From Streptomyces sp. SAI-127 (GTDB taxonomy: Bacteria > Actinomycetota > Actinomycetes > Streptomycetales > Streptomycetaceae), in the NCBI RefSeq assembly GCF_029894425.1, contig NZ_JARXYJ010000001.1:6468501-6532500 (forward strand): a stretch of 64,000 nt of DNA, read 5' to 3'. Position 1 is the first letter of the stretch. Every line of letters starts with the position of its first letter. The position numbers and the translations under genes were made by a program. The notes beneath the pieces are model-generated. The model ran no database searches and was not told the origin of the DNA. It was given only the letters and a program-made list of their open reading frames with translations. Below, piece by piece: positions 1 to 8,672 of the stretch.

Positions 1-1340
1 CGGGTTTGCCACAGGTCGCCTCCCTCGTACTTGCTCCGGAGCAGGGGAATCACCCCGCTGGGAATGCGGAACCCCTTCGCCCAGGAAGGGTCGGTGGCGT
101 GGCCGTAGACGGTGGTGAGCAGGAAAGGCTCCCCTCCTGTTAGGACACCTATCGCTTGCAGATCCCTCGACAGGGTGCCGATCGGTTGGGTGAAGCCGCG
201 GAGTCTGCGTGTCTCGTCGTAGCCGGCAAGCTCGTACACCGTCTCCCGGTCCACGAACCCGCCGTTTGCCGCAGCTGCAACGATTGCTTTGACTCGGGAT
301 GGGTAGCGCCTCATCAGCTCGTCCATGAATGCCGCCAGTGACTCCGCCGTCCAGGCTTCATCTTCGGAGCCTTTGTCGGCCGATGCCTCGCCCAGCTGCT
401 CCAGGTCGCGGACCGAGCCCTCGTCCACATTCAGTTCGAGGAGTTCTTTGGCCCAGCGGAGCAGTTCGCTTGGAGTGAGCATGTAGAGTCCCACCCCGGC
501 CTGCTCCCGTAGTTCCTGGAGGAGTTCGGCACGGGGACGAGGCGGGATGTCGTATCCGCGGTTGGTCCACCAGTCCTTCTTCATGTCCCCCGTGACCAGT
601 AGAACGTCGCATCCGCGGTGCCGGGCCTCCGCCATGAGCTGTACCCACACGAGGTAGTCACCGGCAGCTAGCTCGGGTTCCTTGGTGCGGAAGTCCTCGT
701 GCCCGGGCGGTATCCCCTCGTCGGCGCGCTCCTGCGCCTCTTTCACGGCGTTGTCGTATTCGTCCGACGGCAGCGGCTCGCCGACCCGGCCGTGCAGAAG
801 CGGTTCGAGGGCGTTGAGCACCGGGTCAGTGTGAGTGGTGGCAGTCTCCCTGAGTGCGTCGCACTCGGCCTGCGCCCGGATGAACTTTTGTAGGCTGCCA
901 GCTGCTTTGGCAAGCTCGGTCAGGTCTCGGTCAGTCCGCTCTACAGCCTCTTCGTTGTCCTTGAGTTGGACGGCGGTCAGCCAAGTGGTCACCACTGTCC
1001 GGGCCGCGTTGACCGCCTTATCGAGCGCGGCGCTCGCCTCATTGGCCTTGGTCGCGTGGTGATGGCGTACGGTCGGCGACTCGCGGTTACGCCAGAACTC
1101 CGTGAGCACCTGGTGTGGAATCCACAGGCGCTCGCGAAGTCTGGCGAGGGCGGCAAGGGTGTCCCGGCGGGTGCTCTCGTTCGAGCGGTAGAGGTTGAGC
1201 AGCACATTGGTGTCAAGCACGACCAGACCGGAATCGAAGATCCGCTTGTAGTCGGAGCGGAGTGGGCTGCGATGGGCCTCGTCGCAGTCGAAGACGCCCC
1301 GGACTTGCGGCTGGTCGGATGTGGCGTGCGCTGCTGCCAT
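1..1340 (-). CDS. PIN-like domain protein (PIN_8/DUF4935 type), C-terminus beyond window
   Basis: The frame is open from an ATG at 1340 to the window edge, about 446 codons. The N-terminus carries VVLDTNVLLNLYR near residue 30, a classic first PIN acidic motif (DTN), and a later segment reads VLLVTGDMKKDWW, the second acidic cluster of PIN nucleases (TGD). Between them lies a helical insert rich in charged residues. PIN-like proteins of this type are usually predicted metal-dependent RNases and often sit in defence or toxin neighbourhoods; that role here is inferred from family and context. The last third ends in an IPxGVIPLLRSKYEG segment with no recognised motif. It points the same way as the HTH gene behind it but is separated by 418 bp, so it probably has its own promoter. 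Confidence 0.75.
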   Translation of the reverse strand, partial: MAAAHATSDQPQVRGVFDCDEAHRSPLRSDYKRIFDSGLVVLDTNVLLNLYRSNESTRRDTLAALARLRERLWIPHQVLTEFWRNRESPTVRHHHATKANEASAALDKAVNAARTVVTTWLTAVQLKDNEEAVERTDRDLTELAKAAGSLQKFIRAQAECDALRETATTHTDPVLNALEPLLHGRVGEPLPSDEYDNAVKEAQERADEGIPPGHEDFRTKEPELAAGDYLVWVQLMAEARHRGCDVLLVTGDMKKDWWTNRGYDIPPRPRAELLQELREQAGVGLYMLTPSELLRWAKELLELNVDEGSVRDLEQLGEASADKGSEDEAWTAESLAAFMDELMRRYPSRVKAIVAAAANGGFVDRETVYELAGYDETRRLRGFTQPIGTLSRDLQAIGVLTGGEPFLLTTVYGHATDPSWAKGFRIPSGVIPLLRSKYEGGDLWQT

Positions 1341-1758
1341 GAAACGCTCCCCTGGAATCGTAAGGCGCATCAGCCCTCCCCGGCTGGGTGCGCAGGGGAA
1401 AGTCTAGGACCGGATAGAGCCACTGCGACCGAGAAAACAGCGGCGGTCCGACACCTCGGACGTCTGCCGATCACCGACCGTTCAGGGCTGGTCATCCGAC
1501 ACGATCCACGGCGAAGTACCCATGGCCCGGACAACGTCCAACTGACCTGTCAAGCACGGCCATCAGGAGCGATACACCTCATTGTGTTAGCCGTTCCAGC
1601 AGACCGGTGGTAGCTGTATCTCCCGCCAGCGCTGTTGTGTTGAGCTGAGTCACCGGCCGAGATGACGCGGTCCGGCCGTCGCCTTGACTGGTGCGCCTGT
1701 ACCAGGAACCCAAACAGGTGTCGCCAACGACCGTCCAACGAGCTCACGCGCCGGCCCA
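1341..1758. other. 418-bp stretch without a convincing gene
   Basis: This stretch lies upstream of the PIN-like gene and downstream of the HTH gene. Short open frames exist on both strands but none has a ribosome binding site or recognisable motif. It must hold the PIN gene promoter; I see no copy of the palindrome found at 2837-2908. Confidence 0.6.
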
Positions 1759-2727
1759 CTACCGCAAGGCCGCTCTCAGTATGGCGCCGGCGTCCTCTAT
1801 AGCTCCTTCCTCATGCAACTCCAGAGCTACGGCCATGATGTGCCGGTCTCCTTGATCACGCCCGTAGACGTGGATCAGGTTGTCGGCAAGGTGATCCCGC
1901 TCGTGTCGCCTCAGCTCGACCATGACGTGTGCGGTCTCGGCCGGGGTCAACAGCTCTGTCGTGCCCTGGCGGAGGAGGGTGAGGGCCAAGTTGGGCTTCC
2001 CGGTGCTGTCCAGTTCCCCCGCCTGTCTTGCGAGCTGCTGTGCTACGGCCTCCTCTTTTTTGCTCCGCTGCCGGTCCCTCTTCTGACGGGGGACCGGCAG
2101 CGGAGTTCTGGCTGCTTGCTCCGCCGCAAGACGTGCTTGCAGGCCGGCCTCGGTGGTTCTCATTTCCCGCACTGTGGCTCGAAGGGCCGCAACTTGGTTC
2201 TTCAGGGATGTCACCTGAACGGAGTCCGCAGCCTGTTGTCGCTGTTGACGTGCGGTACATGAAGGGCAAGCGATGTTGAAGCCCTGGGTGAGCGAATCGA
2301 TTCTCTTCCCCAGTTCGACGCACTGCCTGCAGCCTCGTCGTTCCCCCTCGGCGCTAGTGCGAAGGTCAAGTAAGACCTCACGTGTGATGCCGACATCCTG
2401 ACCGCGCGTGGCGGCGTCTGAGCAGGCCTCCTTGTACAGGCGTTCAACGAAACCCTCGTCGGGAACCCTGGGGTTGTCAGGGTCGTGGTTCAGGAAACGT
2501 GACAGGGAAGTCGCGTTGCTGAGCAGGCGAGTCGCGACCTCGTCCTGAGTCAGCGGCCTAGCTGCTGACTCATCTGATGCGCCCAAACCTTGATCATTTC
2601 GTCTCAGTAAGCGACACAAGGCGCGGAGGGCTAAGGCGAGTTCCCGCTTGCGTGGCGGACAGCTGTCGTGCAGGTCCCTCTCCAGCCAGCCGCGCCTGGG
2701 CGGACGGTCTCCCACGGGTGACGTCAT
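1759..2727 (-). CDS. HTH / zinc-ribbon / coiled-coil protein, probable regulator of the island
   Basis: This 322-aa protein has a helix-turn-helix-like segment at about residues 58-82 (LTQDEVATRLLSNATSLSRF), two CxxC pairs (C133/C136 and C154/C157) that could bind zinc, a coiled coil at about 160-205, and an all-helical C-terminal part (225-322) that looks repeat-like. Proteins of this plan are common in Streptomyces accessory regions and are usually called hypothetical. It is divergent from the HNH-like gene at 3080, and the 352-bp gap between them holds three palindromes, so it is the natural candidate to bind them; that is inference. The ATG at 2727 gives a plausible N-terminus. Confidence 0.7.
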   Translation of the reverse strand: MTSPVGDRPPRRGWLERDLHDSCPPRKRELALALRALCRLLRRNDQGLGASDESAARPLTQDEVATRLLSNATSLSRFLNHDPDNPRVPDEGFVERLYKEACSDAATRGQDVGITREVLLDLRTSAEGERRGCRQCVELGKRIDSLTQGFNIACPSCTARQQRQQAADSVQVTSLKNQVAALRATVREMRTTEAGLQARLAAEQAARTPLPVPRQKRDRQRSKKEEAVAQQLARQAGELDSTGKPNLALTLLRQGTTELLTPAETAHVMVELRRHERDHLADNLIHVYGRDQGDRHIMAVALELHEEGAIEDAGAILRAALR

Positions 2728-3079
2728 GCGGTTCTGCCTTCCAGAGCTGCTCAGGTGCCCTGAGGGATGTCACCCCAAGGCCGGTCTGCGATCCGGCAAT
2801 TGTGCCCGATTGCACTCGCCGTTACACCTGCCTTTTCTTGCCTTCTGCCAGGCAAGCTTGCTATTTCCCGAGCAAGTTAATACCCCTACTTGCTTTCTTC
2901 CGAGCAAGCGTGAATGGGCTGGACTTTTCCTCGCCTCATGGTGTGAGCTGCTGGAAGGGCTACCGAGGAGCGGGTGGGCTGCGGCAATTGAAGTGCATAC
3001 CGCCCAGTGGCGGTTCCTGCACGCTCTGAAACTGGCGACGGGCCAGGTTGCGCAAGTTCGCGGATTCAAGGAGGGGTAT
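2728..3079. promoter_or_regulatory. Divergent promoter region of the defence-like island
   Basis: This 352-bp stretch separates the HTH gene (leftward) from the HNH-like gene (rightward). It is noticeably less GC-rich around 2800-2910 and contains three related palindromes. An open frame crosses it in the frame of the HNH-like gene, but it overlaps the HTH coding region and lacks a good ribosome site, so I treat it as non-coding. Confidence 0.6.
2837..2908. promoter_or_regulatory. Three operator-like palindromes, CTTGCY-N8-RGCAAG
   Basis: Copies are at 2837-2856 (CTTGCC...GGCAAG), 2857-2876 (CTTGCT...AGCAAG) and 2889-2908 (CTTGCT...AGCAAG), each with an 8-base spacer. The first two abut and the third is centred 32 bp, about three helical turns, further on. 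Same-face spacing and divergent position fit an operator array. A fourth copy lies before the methyltransferase gene at 7164-7183. Confidence 0.7.
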
Positions 3080-3793
3080 ATGGAGGGAATTCCGTCTTAC
3101 CAGGACAAGACGTTCGGAACCATGGTGAGGGCCGCGCTCTGGCTGGTCACCGAGGTGGGGGAGGGCAGCGTCTTCACCAAGACACAGCTGCGCGAGGCGT
3201 TCCCGGAGGTCGCGCAGATTGACCGCAGGCTCCGTGATTTGCGCGACCACGGCTGGCGGATCGACACGAGCCGCGACGACCCCTCCCTGCTCCAGCAGGA
3301 GCAGCGGTTCGTGACCAGGGGCGCTGACGTCTGGATCCCGGGCAGGTCGAAGGCGCCGAAGCATAAGTCCAGCCTGACCGCTGCCCAGCGCGCGAAGGTT
3401 CTCCACGACGACAACCATTTGTGCCAGTCGTGTGGTGTCGGTGCCGGCGAGGCGTACGAGGACAGCGGCGGAGTCGAGCTTGCCAAGCTCAACGTCTCCA
3501 GGCGCAAGGTCCTGCACTCCGGCGAGGGCGAGAACGCGGTGGCTGAGTACCAGCTCATCACCGAGTGCAAGCGGTGCGGGACCGGGGGAGGGGCTGACCG
3601 TGAGGTCGACCTTGATGCGCTGCTGGAACTCGTAGAGGCGCTTGCCCCGTTGGAGCAGCGGCTCTTCGCTAAGTGGATTGCCGCTGACCAGCGGACGTTC
3701 AGCCCGATTGAAAAGATCTGGGGCATTTACCGGGCCCTTCCCCAGGAGTCGCGTGCCGCGGTGGGTAAGGCCATCGACGACATGACCAGCTGA
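3080..3793 (+). CDS. HNH-like (treble-clef) zinc protein, catalytic histidine not evident
   Basis: I start at the ATG at 3080 because GGAGGGG sits just upstream (3070-3076); this gives 237 aa. The N-terminal 90 residues look like a winged-helix DNA-binding part (helix, then LRDLRDHGWRIDT). The middle carries C115xxC118 and C163xxC166 spaced as in HNH nucleases of restriction systems. In relatives I know, the segment between reads like LTVGHIVPG with the catalytic His; here the matching segment reads LNVSRRKVL, and the final CxxC is followed by GTG rather than N or H. The zinc fold seems kept and the active site lost, so it may only bind DNA. It begins a rightward gene run with the ParB-fold gene 69 bp downstream. 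Confidence 0.65.
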   Translation: MEGIPSYQDKTFGTMVRAALWLVTEVGEGSVFTKTQLREAFPEVAQIDRRLRDLRDHGWRIDTSRDDPSLLQQEQRFVTRGADVWIPGRSKAPKHKSSLTAAQRAKVLHDDNHLCQSCGVGAGEAYEDSGGVELAKLNVSRRKVLHSGEGENAVAEYQLITECKRCGTGGGADREVDLDALLELVEALAPLEQRLFAKWIAADQRTFSPIEKIWGIYRALPQESRAAVGKAIDDMTS

Positions 3794-3862
3794 CGAAGAG
3801 CGGCAGCAGGAAAAGACGGACCGGCCACAGTAATTCAGCTACAGGGAAGGACGGTAAGGATC

Positions 3863-5296
3863 ATGCTGCGGGAGTTCCCGCCGCCGCCGCGCGCGGAGCA
3901 GTTCAGTGAGCTGATCAAGAAGAGGGTTGAGGAGGTGAGGGCCGCCGGAGGAACTCGGGAAACCGTCACCGTCGAGTGGAACGGACAACAGATCCACGTC
4001 GACGTGGTTGACCTTCCGCTGGGAGATCTCTACCTCAACCCCGGGACGCACCGGATTCGCGCCCAGCGCACCCACAAGCCGGACCAGGACCAGAACCTGG
4101 ACAAGGATCCCTTCGGAGAGGCTGGCCAGGAGTATCTGCGCGTTCTCCTCCAGGCTCGGCCGTCCAACCCGGAGCTGCGGGACCCCGACTTCGACAAGCT
4201 CAAGGAGGACCTGCGCCAGTTCGGGCAGAACGACCCTGGGCTGGTCACCCACCACGGGGTGCTGGTGAACGGCAACACCCGTGCTGTTGCCCTGCGGGAA
4301 CTCGGCGCGCAGTCGATGCGGGTGGGCGTGCTTCCCCCGTCATTTACTCAGGCCGACATCGACGCCGTAGAACTGGCGCTCCAGCTCCGTCAGGATCAGC
4401 GGCGCGACTACTCTTACATCAACCGGCTGCTCGCCATGGAAGAGCAGGCGACGTTGGGACGGACGCCTGAACAGATCTCCAAGGAGTTCCGGATCCGGAC
4501 GGCGACCTATCACCAGGAGCGATGGATCCTCAGCGTCATTAGGGAGCTGAACGACCGCAGCGCGAGCGGCGGGGGTGTAGCGCTGCGCCTGGTCGACTGG
4601 GAAGGGGCCCAGGAACGGCTCAAGGAGCTGGAGCGGCTGTACAAGAAGCTTGAGAACCTGGACCGGGACCAGGCCGAAATCCTGAAGGAGTGGCGCCTGG
4701 CGGCGATCCTGCTGGACTTCTCGAAGACGGACGTACGTCATATCGACGAGGTGTTCCTGGAAGAGGGGTACTTGGGGAAGGCGTTGCCGGCGGAGCTGGC
4801 GGACAGCGGGATGGCCGAGCCGGTCACGTCCGTCTCCATCCCCGGACTCGGCCTGGATGTGCCGGCTGCTTCGTCGGCCGTCTCCGCGGCCCGGGCCTTG
4901 AACGACCGCATCCTCCGGGCGGCTGCCACCGTCCGCAACACGACGGCGGGACTGCCCGACAGCGAGAAGGCTTCCGCGCAGGCGCTCCTCGACGGGGCCA
5001 AGGGTGCTTTCGACCAGGCGATCGACAGTCATGGCCGGGACGCCCGGGTCCGCAAGCGGAAGCAGCTTGCGCCGGCCCGGCTCGCGGACGCGTGCGCCAA
5101 CATCGACCAGTGCGTCATCGAGCTGGTCCAGGCCCGTACCTCAAACAGCTTGGACGAAGAGGCCTTCGACGAAGCTGTACTCAAGCTCCAGGGCAGTCTC
5201 CGCAAGCTTGCCCAGCAGGCCGGACGGGGCATCCCGAACCCCGGCGATGGGGTCTCGTGGCTCCTTGCCGCTGCCACCGCGGAGGGCTCCCGGTGA
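3863..5296 (+). CDS. ParB/sulfiredoxin-fold protein of a defence-like island
   Basis: The 477-aa protein has a ParB-type domain at about residues 50-158: VVDLPLGDLYLNPGTHRIRA, then LKEDLRQFGQNDPGLV, then LVNGNTRAVALREL, which corresponds to the ParB box II (G-x-R-R) that binds nucleotide in related folds. A helix-turn-helix-like stretch follows (TPEQISKEFRIRTATYHQERW, about 199-220). The C-terminal half is helical without known motif. It is not a chromosomal segregation ParB: no centromere-type HTH array and no ParA nearby. ParB-fold proteins in defence loci often act as nucleases or NTP-using sensors; here the role is unknown. The stop overlaps the GTG of the helicase by 4 bases, implying translational coupling and a joint function. 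Confidence 0.75.
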   Translation: MLREFPPPPRAEQFSELIKKRVEEVRAAGGTRETVTVEWNGQQIHVDVVDLPLGDLYLNPGTHRIRAQRTHKPDQDQNLDKDPFGEAGQEYLRVLLQARPSNPELRDPDFDKLKEDLRQFGQNDPGLVTHHGVLVNGNTRAVALRELGAQSMRVGVLPPSFTQADIDAVELALQLRQDQRRDYSYINRLLAMEEQATLGRTPEQISKEFRIRTATYHQERWILSVIRELNDRSASGGGVALRLVDWEGAQERLKELERLYKKLENLDRDQAEILKEWRLAAILLDFSKTDVRHIDEVFLEEGYLGKALPAELADSGMAEPVTSVSIPGLGLDVPAASSAVSAARALNDRILRAAATVRNTTAGLPDSEKASAQALLDGAKGAFDQAIDSHGRDARVRKRKQLAPARLADACANIDQCVIELVQARTSNSLDEEAFDEAVLKLQGSLRKLAQQAGRGIPNPGDGVSWLLAAATAEGSR

Positions 5297-7098
5297 CGGA
5301 AACGTCCCTGCACCTGAGGTTCGACGACACGCGTACCCGAGTGGTCCTGCGGACCAACGACACGTACCGGCAGAACCTCGTTCAGCTGGTCGCCCGGTTT
5401 CGTACCGGCGGCCAGCTGGGCCCCCTCTCCGCCTCGGTAGCGCTGGATGAACTCCTCGCGGAGCTAAGCGCGCTGAGCGGTTGGCCCGATCACGCCGGTG
5501 TCGTGTGGGCCCCGGAACTCCTGAATCTCGTGTCTGGGGTGGTCAAGGACGCCAGGCTGGTCGAAGACCGGCTGGCTGGTGTTGGTGCGGCTTCGGAAGT
5601 CGCTGCAGACGAAGTGCTGAGCCGGCTCGGCGATACCTGGGGGGCTGACCTCAACACGTTCCAGCGCCGGGACATCGCCAAGCTCCTGTCTCTGGGACAT
5701 GGGGCGAACTTCAGCGTGCCTGGCGCCGGCAAGACGCGTGTGGCCCTTGCGCTATACGCGGCCCAGCGGATCCAGAGGCACGTCAGCAGACTGCTGGTTG
5801 TCTGCCCCAAGTCGGCTTATGAGTCCTGGCGTTATGAGACTGCCGTCTGTTTCAACTACCCATTGCGCACGCATGTGCTGGACGGATCGCTGGATCAGTG
5901 GGCGGAGGTGCTGATAGTCAACTACGAGCGGCTGGACCGCTCACTGCCTCGGCTCGCGAACTGGCTGAAGTCCGCCCCCTCAATGATCGTCCTCGACGAG
6001 GCCCACCGGATGAAGCTTGGCGCCCGGGGGACATACGGCGCCGCGTGCATGGCATTGGGGCCGCTCGCGGAACGGCGGCTCATCTTGACTGGAACACCAG
6101 CTCCGAACGGATCCAAGGATTTGGAGAATCTTCTGGGCTTCGTTTGGCCTGGGCATGGCCAGCGGACGGTGACCCGGGCAGTAGCCGGCGGCGACCTCGC
6201 CTACGCGAGTACGGTCCTGCGGCCGCTGTTCACCCGTACCACTAAGCAGGAGCTCGGGCTGCCACCGATGACCCTGCGGATGCGGTACGTGGATATGCCG
6301 GCGCTGCATGCCGAGATCTACAGCTCATTGGTGGGCGGAATGTCCACCGGCACAGCACGCGACGATCTCAGCGCGCTCGGCAAGACCGCCTTGCGTCTGC
6401 TGATGGCTGCGACCAGTCCGGCACTGCTGCTGGAAGGCGCCACCAAACACGAGCCCCTTGCCTATCAACTGCCCCCACTGCAAATCCCGGTCGGCAGCTC
6501 GTTGTACTCGCTGATGCAGAATCTTCCCGACTACGAGCTGTCTCCGAAGTACAAGGAGGCGTTGGCGATCGTGGCCGAGAACGCCGCCCAGGGGCGTAAG
6601 ACACTGGTCTGGACGACCTTCGTACGCAGCCTGACGACCTTGGCTCAGATGCTGGAGAAGTACAGCCCGGCGGTCGTGTACGGCGGGACGCCAGACCGAG
6701 ATGAGCAGCTCCGCCGCTTTCGAGAAGATCCCAGCTGCATGGTGCTGATCTCCAACCCAGCCACCCTGGGTGAGGGGATCAGTCTTCACCACGTATGCCA
6801 CGACGCTGTCTACGTGGACCGGGACTTCATGGCCGGCCGCTATCTCCAGAGCCTTGACCGTATCCACCGCCTGGGCCTCGCCCCCGATACGGCGACGCGG
6901 GTCACGGTGATCGCGGCGCGCGGGACGATCGACGAGGTGGTCGAGGTGAGGATGGACCAGAAGCTCGAATTCATGGGGAAGATCCTTGACGACCCGACAG
7001 TCCAGCAGCTCGCGGATCTGGAGGAGGAGCCATCCGTAGCCGCCGGGCTCGCGCCTGGTGACGTTGAGGCGCTGCTACGGCATATTGGCGGCAGGTGA
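5293..7098 (+). CDS. SNF2-type superfamily 2 helicase/translocase
   Basis: GTG at 5293 is chosen because it forms a GTGA overlap with the ParB-fold gene and has GGAGGG 6 bases upstream; the open frame continues far upstream but over real coding sequence. The 601-aa product shows motif I as SVPGAGKTR (141-149), motif II as VLDEAHRMK (DEAH at 235-238), motif III-like LILTGTPAP (263-271) and motif VI as SLDRIHRLG (about 520-528). SNF2 proteins normally have DEMGLGKT at motif I; the VPGAGKT form is a variant. The two-lobed ATPase makes up almost the whole protein, with a 115-residue N-terminal domain of unknown fold and no nuclease domain visible. It likely moves on or remodels DNA for its partners. 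Confidence 0.85.
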   Translation: MTETSLHLRFDDTRTRVVLRTNDTYRQNLVQLVARFRTGGQLGPLSASVALDELLAELSALSGWPDHAGVVWAPELLNLVSGVVKDARLVEDRLAGVGAASEVAADEVLSRLGDTWGADLNTFQRRDIAKLLSLGHGANFSVPGAGKTRVALALYAAQRIQRHVSRLLVVCPKSAYESWRYETAVCFNYPLRTHVLDGSLDQWAEVLIVNYERLDRSLPRLANWLKSAPSMIVLDEAHRMKLGARGTYGAACMALGPLAERRLILTGTPAPNGSKDLENLLGFVWPGHGQRTVTRAVAGGDLAYASTVLRPLFTRTTKQELGLPPMTLRMRYVDMPALHAEIYSSLVGGMSTGTARDDLSALGKTALRLLMAATSPALLLEGATKHEPLAYQLPPLQIPVGSSLYSLMQNLPDYELSPKYKEALAIVAENAAQGRKTLVWTTFVRSLTTLAQMLEKYSPAVVYGGTPDRDEQLRRFREDPSCMVLISNPATLGEGISLHHVCHDAVYVDRDFMAGRYLQSLDRIHRLGLAPDTATRVTVIAARGTIDEVVEVRMDQKLEFMGKILDDPTVQQLADLEEEPSVAAGLAPGDVEALLRHIGGR

Positions 7099-7163
7099 GC
7101 TGTAGGGCTGTGCTCGACGGGGTCCGGTGTGGAATGTCACATCGGAGAGCAGCGCTTGTGATC

Positions 7164-7183
7164 CTTGCTCTGCCCCAGGCAAG
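7164..7183. promoter_or_regulatory. Fourth copy of the CTTGCY-N8-RGCAAG palindrome
   Basis: The site lies in the 209-bp gap before the methyltransferase gene, 125 bp upstream of its ATG. It sits inside a longer perfect inverted repeat (GATCCTTGC at 7160-7168 and GCAAGGATC at 7179-7187), so it could also form a hairpin behind the helicase gene. The shared half-sites and 8-base spacing suggest the same binding protein as at 2837-2908. Confidence 0.6.
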
Positions 7184-7307
7184 GATCATGGCTGAGGCAA
7201 TGGCACACTCGTGGTGTTGAGTGGGTGTCGAGTGCTCAAGGGCCAGCAAGTGATCATGGTCTCTGCAACACTTGGGACCAGTTTGAGTCACTCCTGGAAG
7301 GAGCGCC

Positions 7308-8672
7308 ATGAGCCCCAGCGGTCGCGAACGTCCGCAGTTCACCCGGCCCCTGACCTCGCTGGAGATCTGTGCCGGTGCGGGCGGACAAGCCGTGGGGTTG
7401 CACCATGCAGGGTTCGACCATCTGGGTCTCGTGGAGTGGGATGCACATGCGGTGGACACGCTCCGGGCGAATGTCGGTGGCTGGCCAGGGTGGGGGAAGG
7501 AGCGGACTGACAGCCTAAAGCCCATGGATGTGAACGATTTCCTTACCTCCGAGATTTACGAGAATCTTCGAAGTGTTCTTGATGTCAGTAAGGAAAGGCT
7601 GGATCTCCTGGCTGGCGGAGTCCCGTGCCCTCCTTTTTCCCTAGCAGGGAAGCAGTTGGGGGAGGATGATGAGCGGGACCTCTTTCCGGCGGCTCTTGAA
7701 ATCATTGAAGATCTCAGGCCGAGAGCGGTCATGATTGAAAATGTTCGCGGAATCCTGGAACCTCCGGAAGTATTTATTGATTACCGTAGAAGGATCCTCA
7801 AGGATCTTCGTGATTTCGGTTACGTAGTTCCAGAAGTCAAGGAGAGTTGGACTGCTGCAGAGCAGGATCGCGCCATGCGAAAGGTGTGGCGTCGGATCGA
7901 TGCGGCTCATTTTGGTGTCCCGCAACTCCGCCCGCGGGCCATTTTGGTTGTTATTCATGAAGATGTGCTGAAGACTGCAGATTTCGATTTCGTGTGGCCG
8001 TCTGAAATCAAGGGTAAGCGAGCGACTGTAGTCGATGAACTTGCTGCCACTATGGAGACGCGCTGCCGAAAGTATTGGTCGAAGAACGAGCGTGGGGAGC
8101 GCGCGACGGCAGGAGACCGCACTGGAAGGCACGTTTACCAGGAATGGCTGCGCAAGGCTTCCAGGGCGGCTGAGATTGGCCGCGGTGTGGCTCCGACCCT
8201 GGTAGGAGGGTCGAAGAAGCATGGCGGTGCGGACCTCGGGCCGACCAGGGCCAAGCGAGCTTGGGCGGCGCTAGGTGTGGACGGGATGGGTGTTGCCAAC
8301 GATCTCGATAAATGCGACCCGGAGCGGGATCTCTTCCGGCCTGCTGGCCCCATGCTGACTGTTGAGCAAGCTGCAATCATCCAGGGATTCCCCACTGACT
8401 GGAAGTTCCAGGGAAGGAAGACAGCTCAATACCGGCAAGTCGGAAACGCTTTTCCCCCTCCGGTTGCTGAGGCGGTTGGCCGTGCTATTGCTGCCGTACT
8501 CCGTCCGGAGCACCGCGATGAGCTTCTCCGCGAGTATGAACTGGACGTCGACGGCTCATCCGCAGATGCTCAGCAGGCCGAACAGATGACCCTCCCTGTA
8601 TCAGGTCGGTCGATTACCAACAGTCCGCCGTCGGTTAACCGCAGCGGCGATCTTGTCCGCACAAGCGTCTGA
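7308..8672 (+). CDS. DNA (cytosine-5) methyltransferase
   Basis: A strong GGAAGGAG (7296-7303) precedes the ATG. The 454-aa protein has motif I LEICAGAGGQAVGLHHAGF (18-36), motif IV GGVPCPPFSLAG with catalytic C107, motif VI MIENVRG (142-148), motif VIII FGVPQLRPRAILV and motif X QVGNAFPPPVA, in the usual order. The target recognition region lies between motifs VIII and IX (about 225-330); the recognised site cannot be read from sequence. It would methylate C5 of cytosine using S-adenosylmethionine. Codon use between 7540 and 8060 is clearly less GC-rich than the neighbours, a sign of horizontal transfer. The gene converges on vsr and their coding regions overlap by 72 bp. Confidence 0.93.
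   Translation: MSPSGRERPQFTRPLTSLEICAGAGGQAVGLHHAGFDHLGLVEWDAHAVDTLRANVGGWPGWGKERTDSLKPMDVNDFLTSEIYENLRSVLDVSKERLDLLAGGVPCPPFSLAGKQLGEDDERDLFPAALEIIEDLRPRAVMIENVRGILEPPEVFIDYRRRILKDLRDFGYVVPEVKESWTAAEQDRAMRKVWRRIDAAHFGVPQLRPRAILVVIHEDVLKTADFDFVWPSEIKGKRATVVDELAATMETRCRKYWSKNERGERATAGDRTGRHVYQEWLRKASRAAEIGRGVAPTLVGGSKKHGGADLGPTRAKRAWAALGVDGMGVANDLDKCDPERDLFRPAGPMLTVEQAAIIQGFPTDWKFQGRKTAQYRQVGNAFPPPVAEAVGRAIAAVLRPEHRDELLREYELDVDGSSADAQQAEQMTLPVSGRSITNSPPSVNRSGDLVRTSV

Noticed and set aside
3863..5296. ParB-fold gene as a plasmid or chromosome partition gene
   Set aside because: No ParA partner, no parS-like sites seen, and the gene is coupled to an SNF2 helicase beside a methyltransferase.
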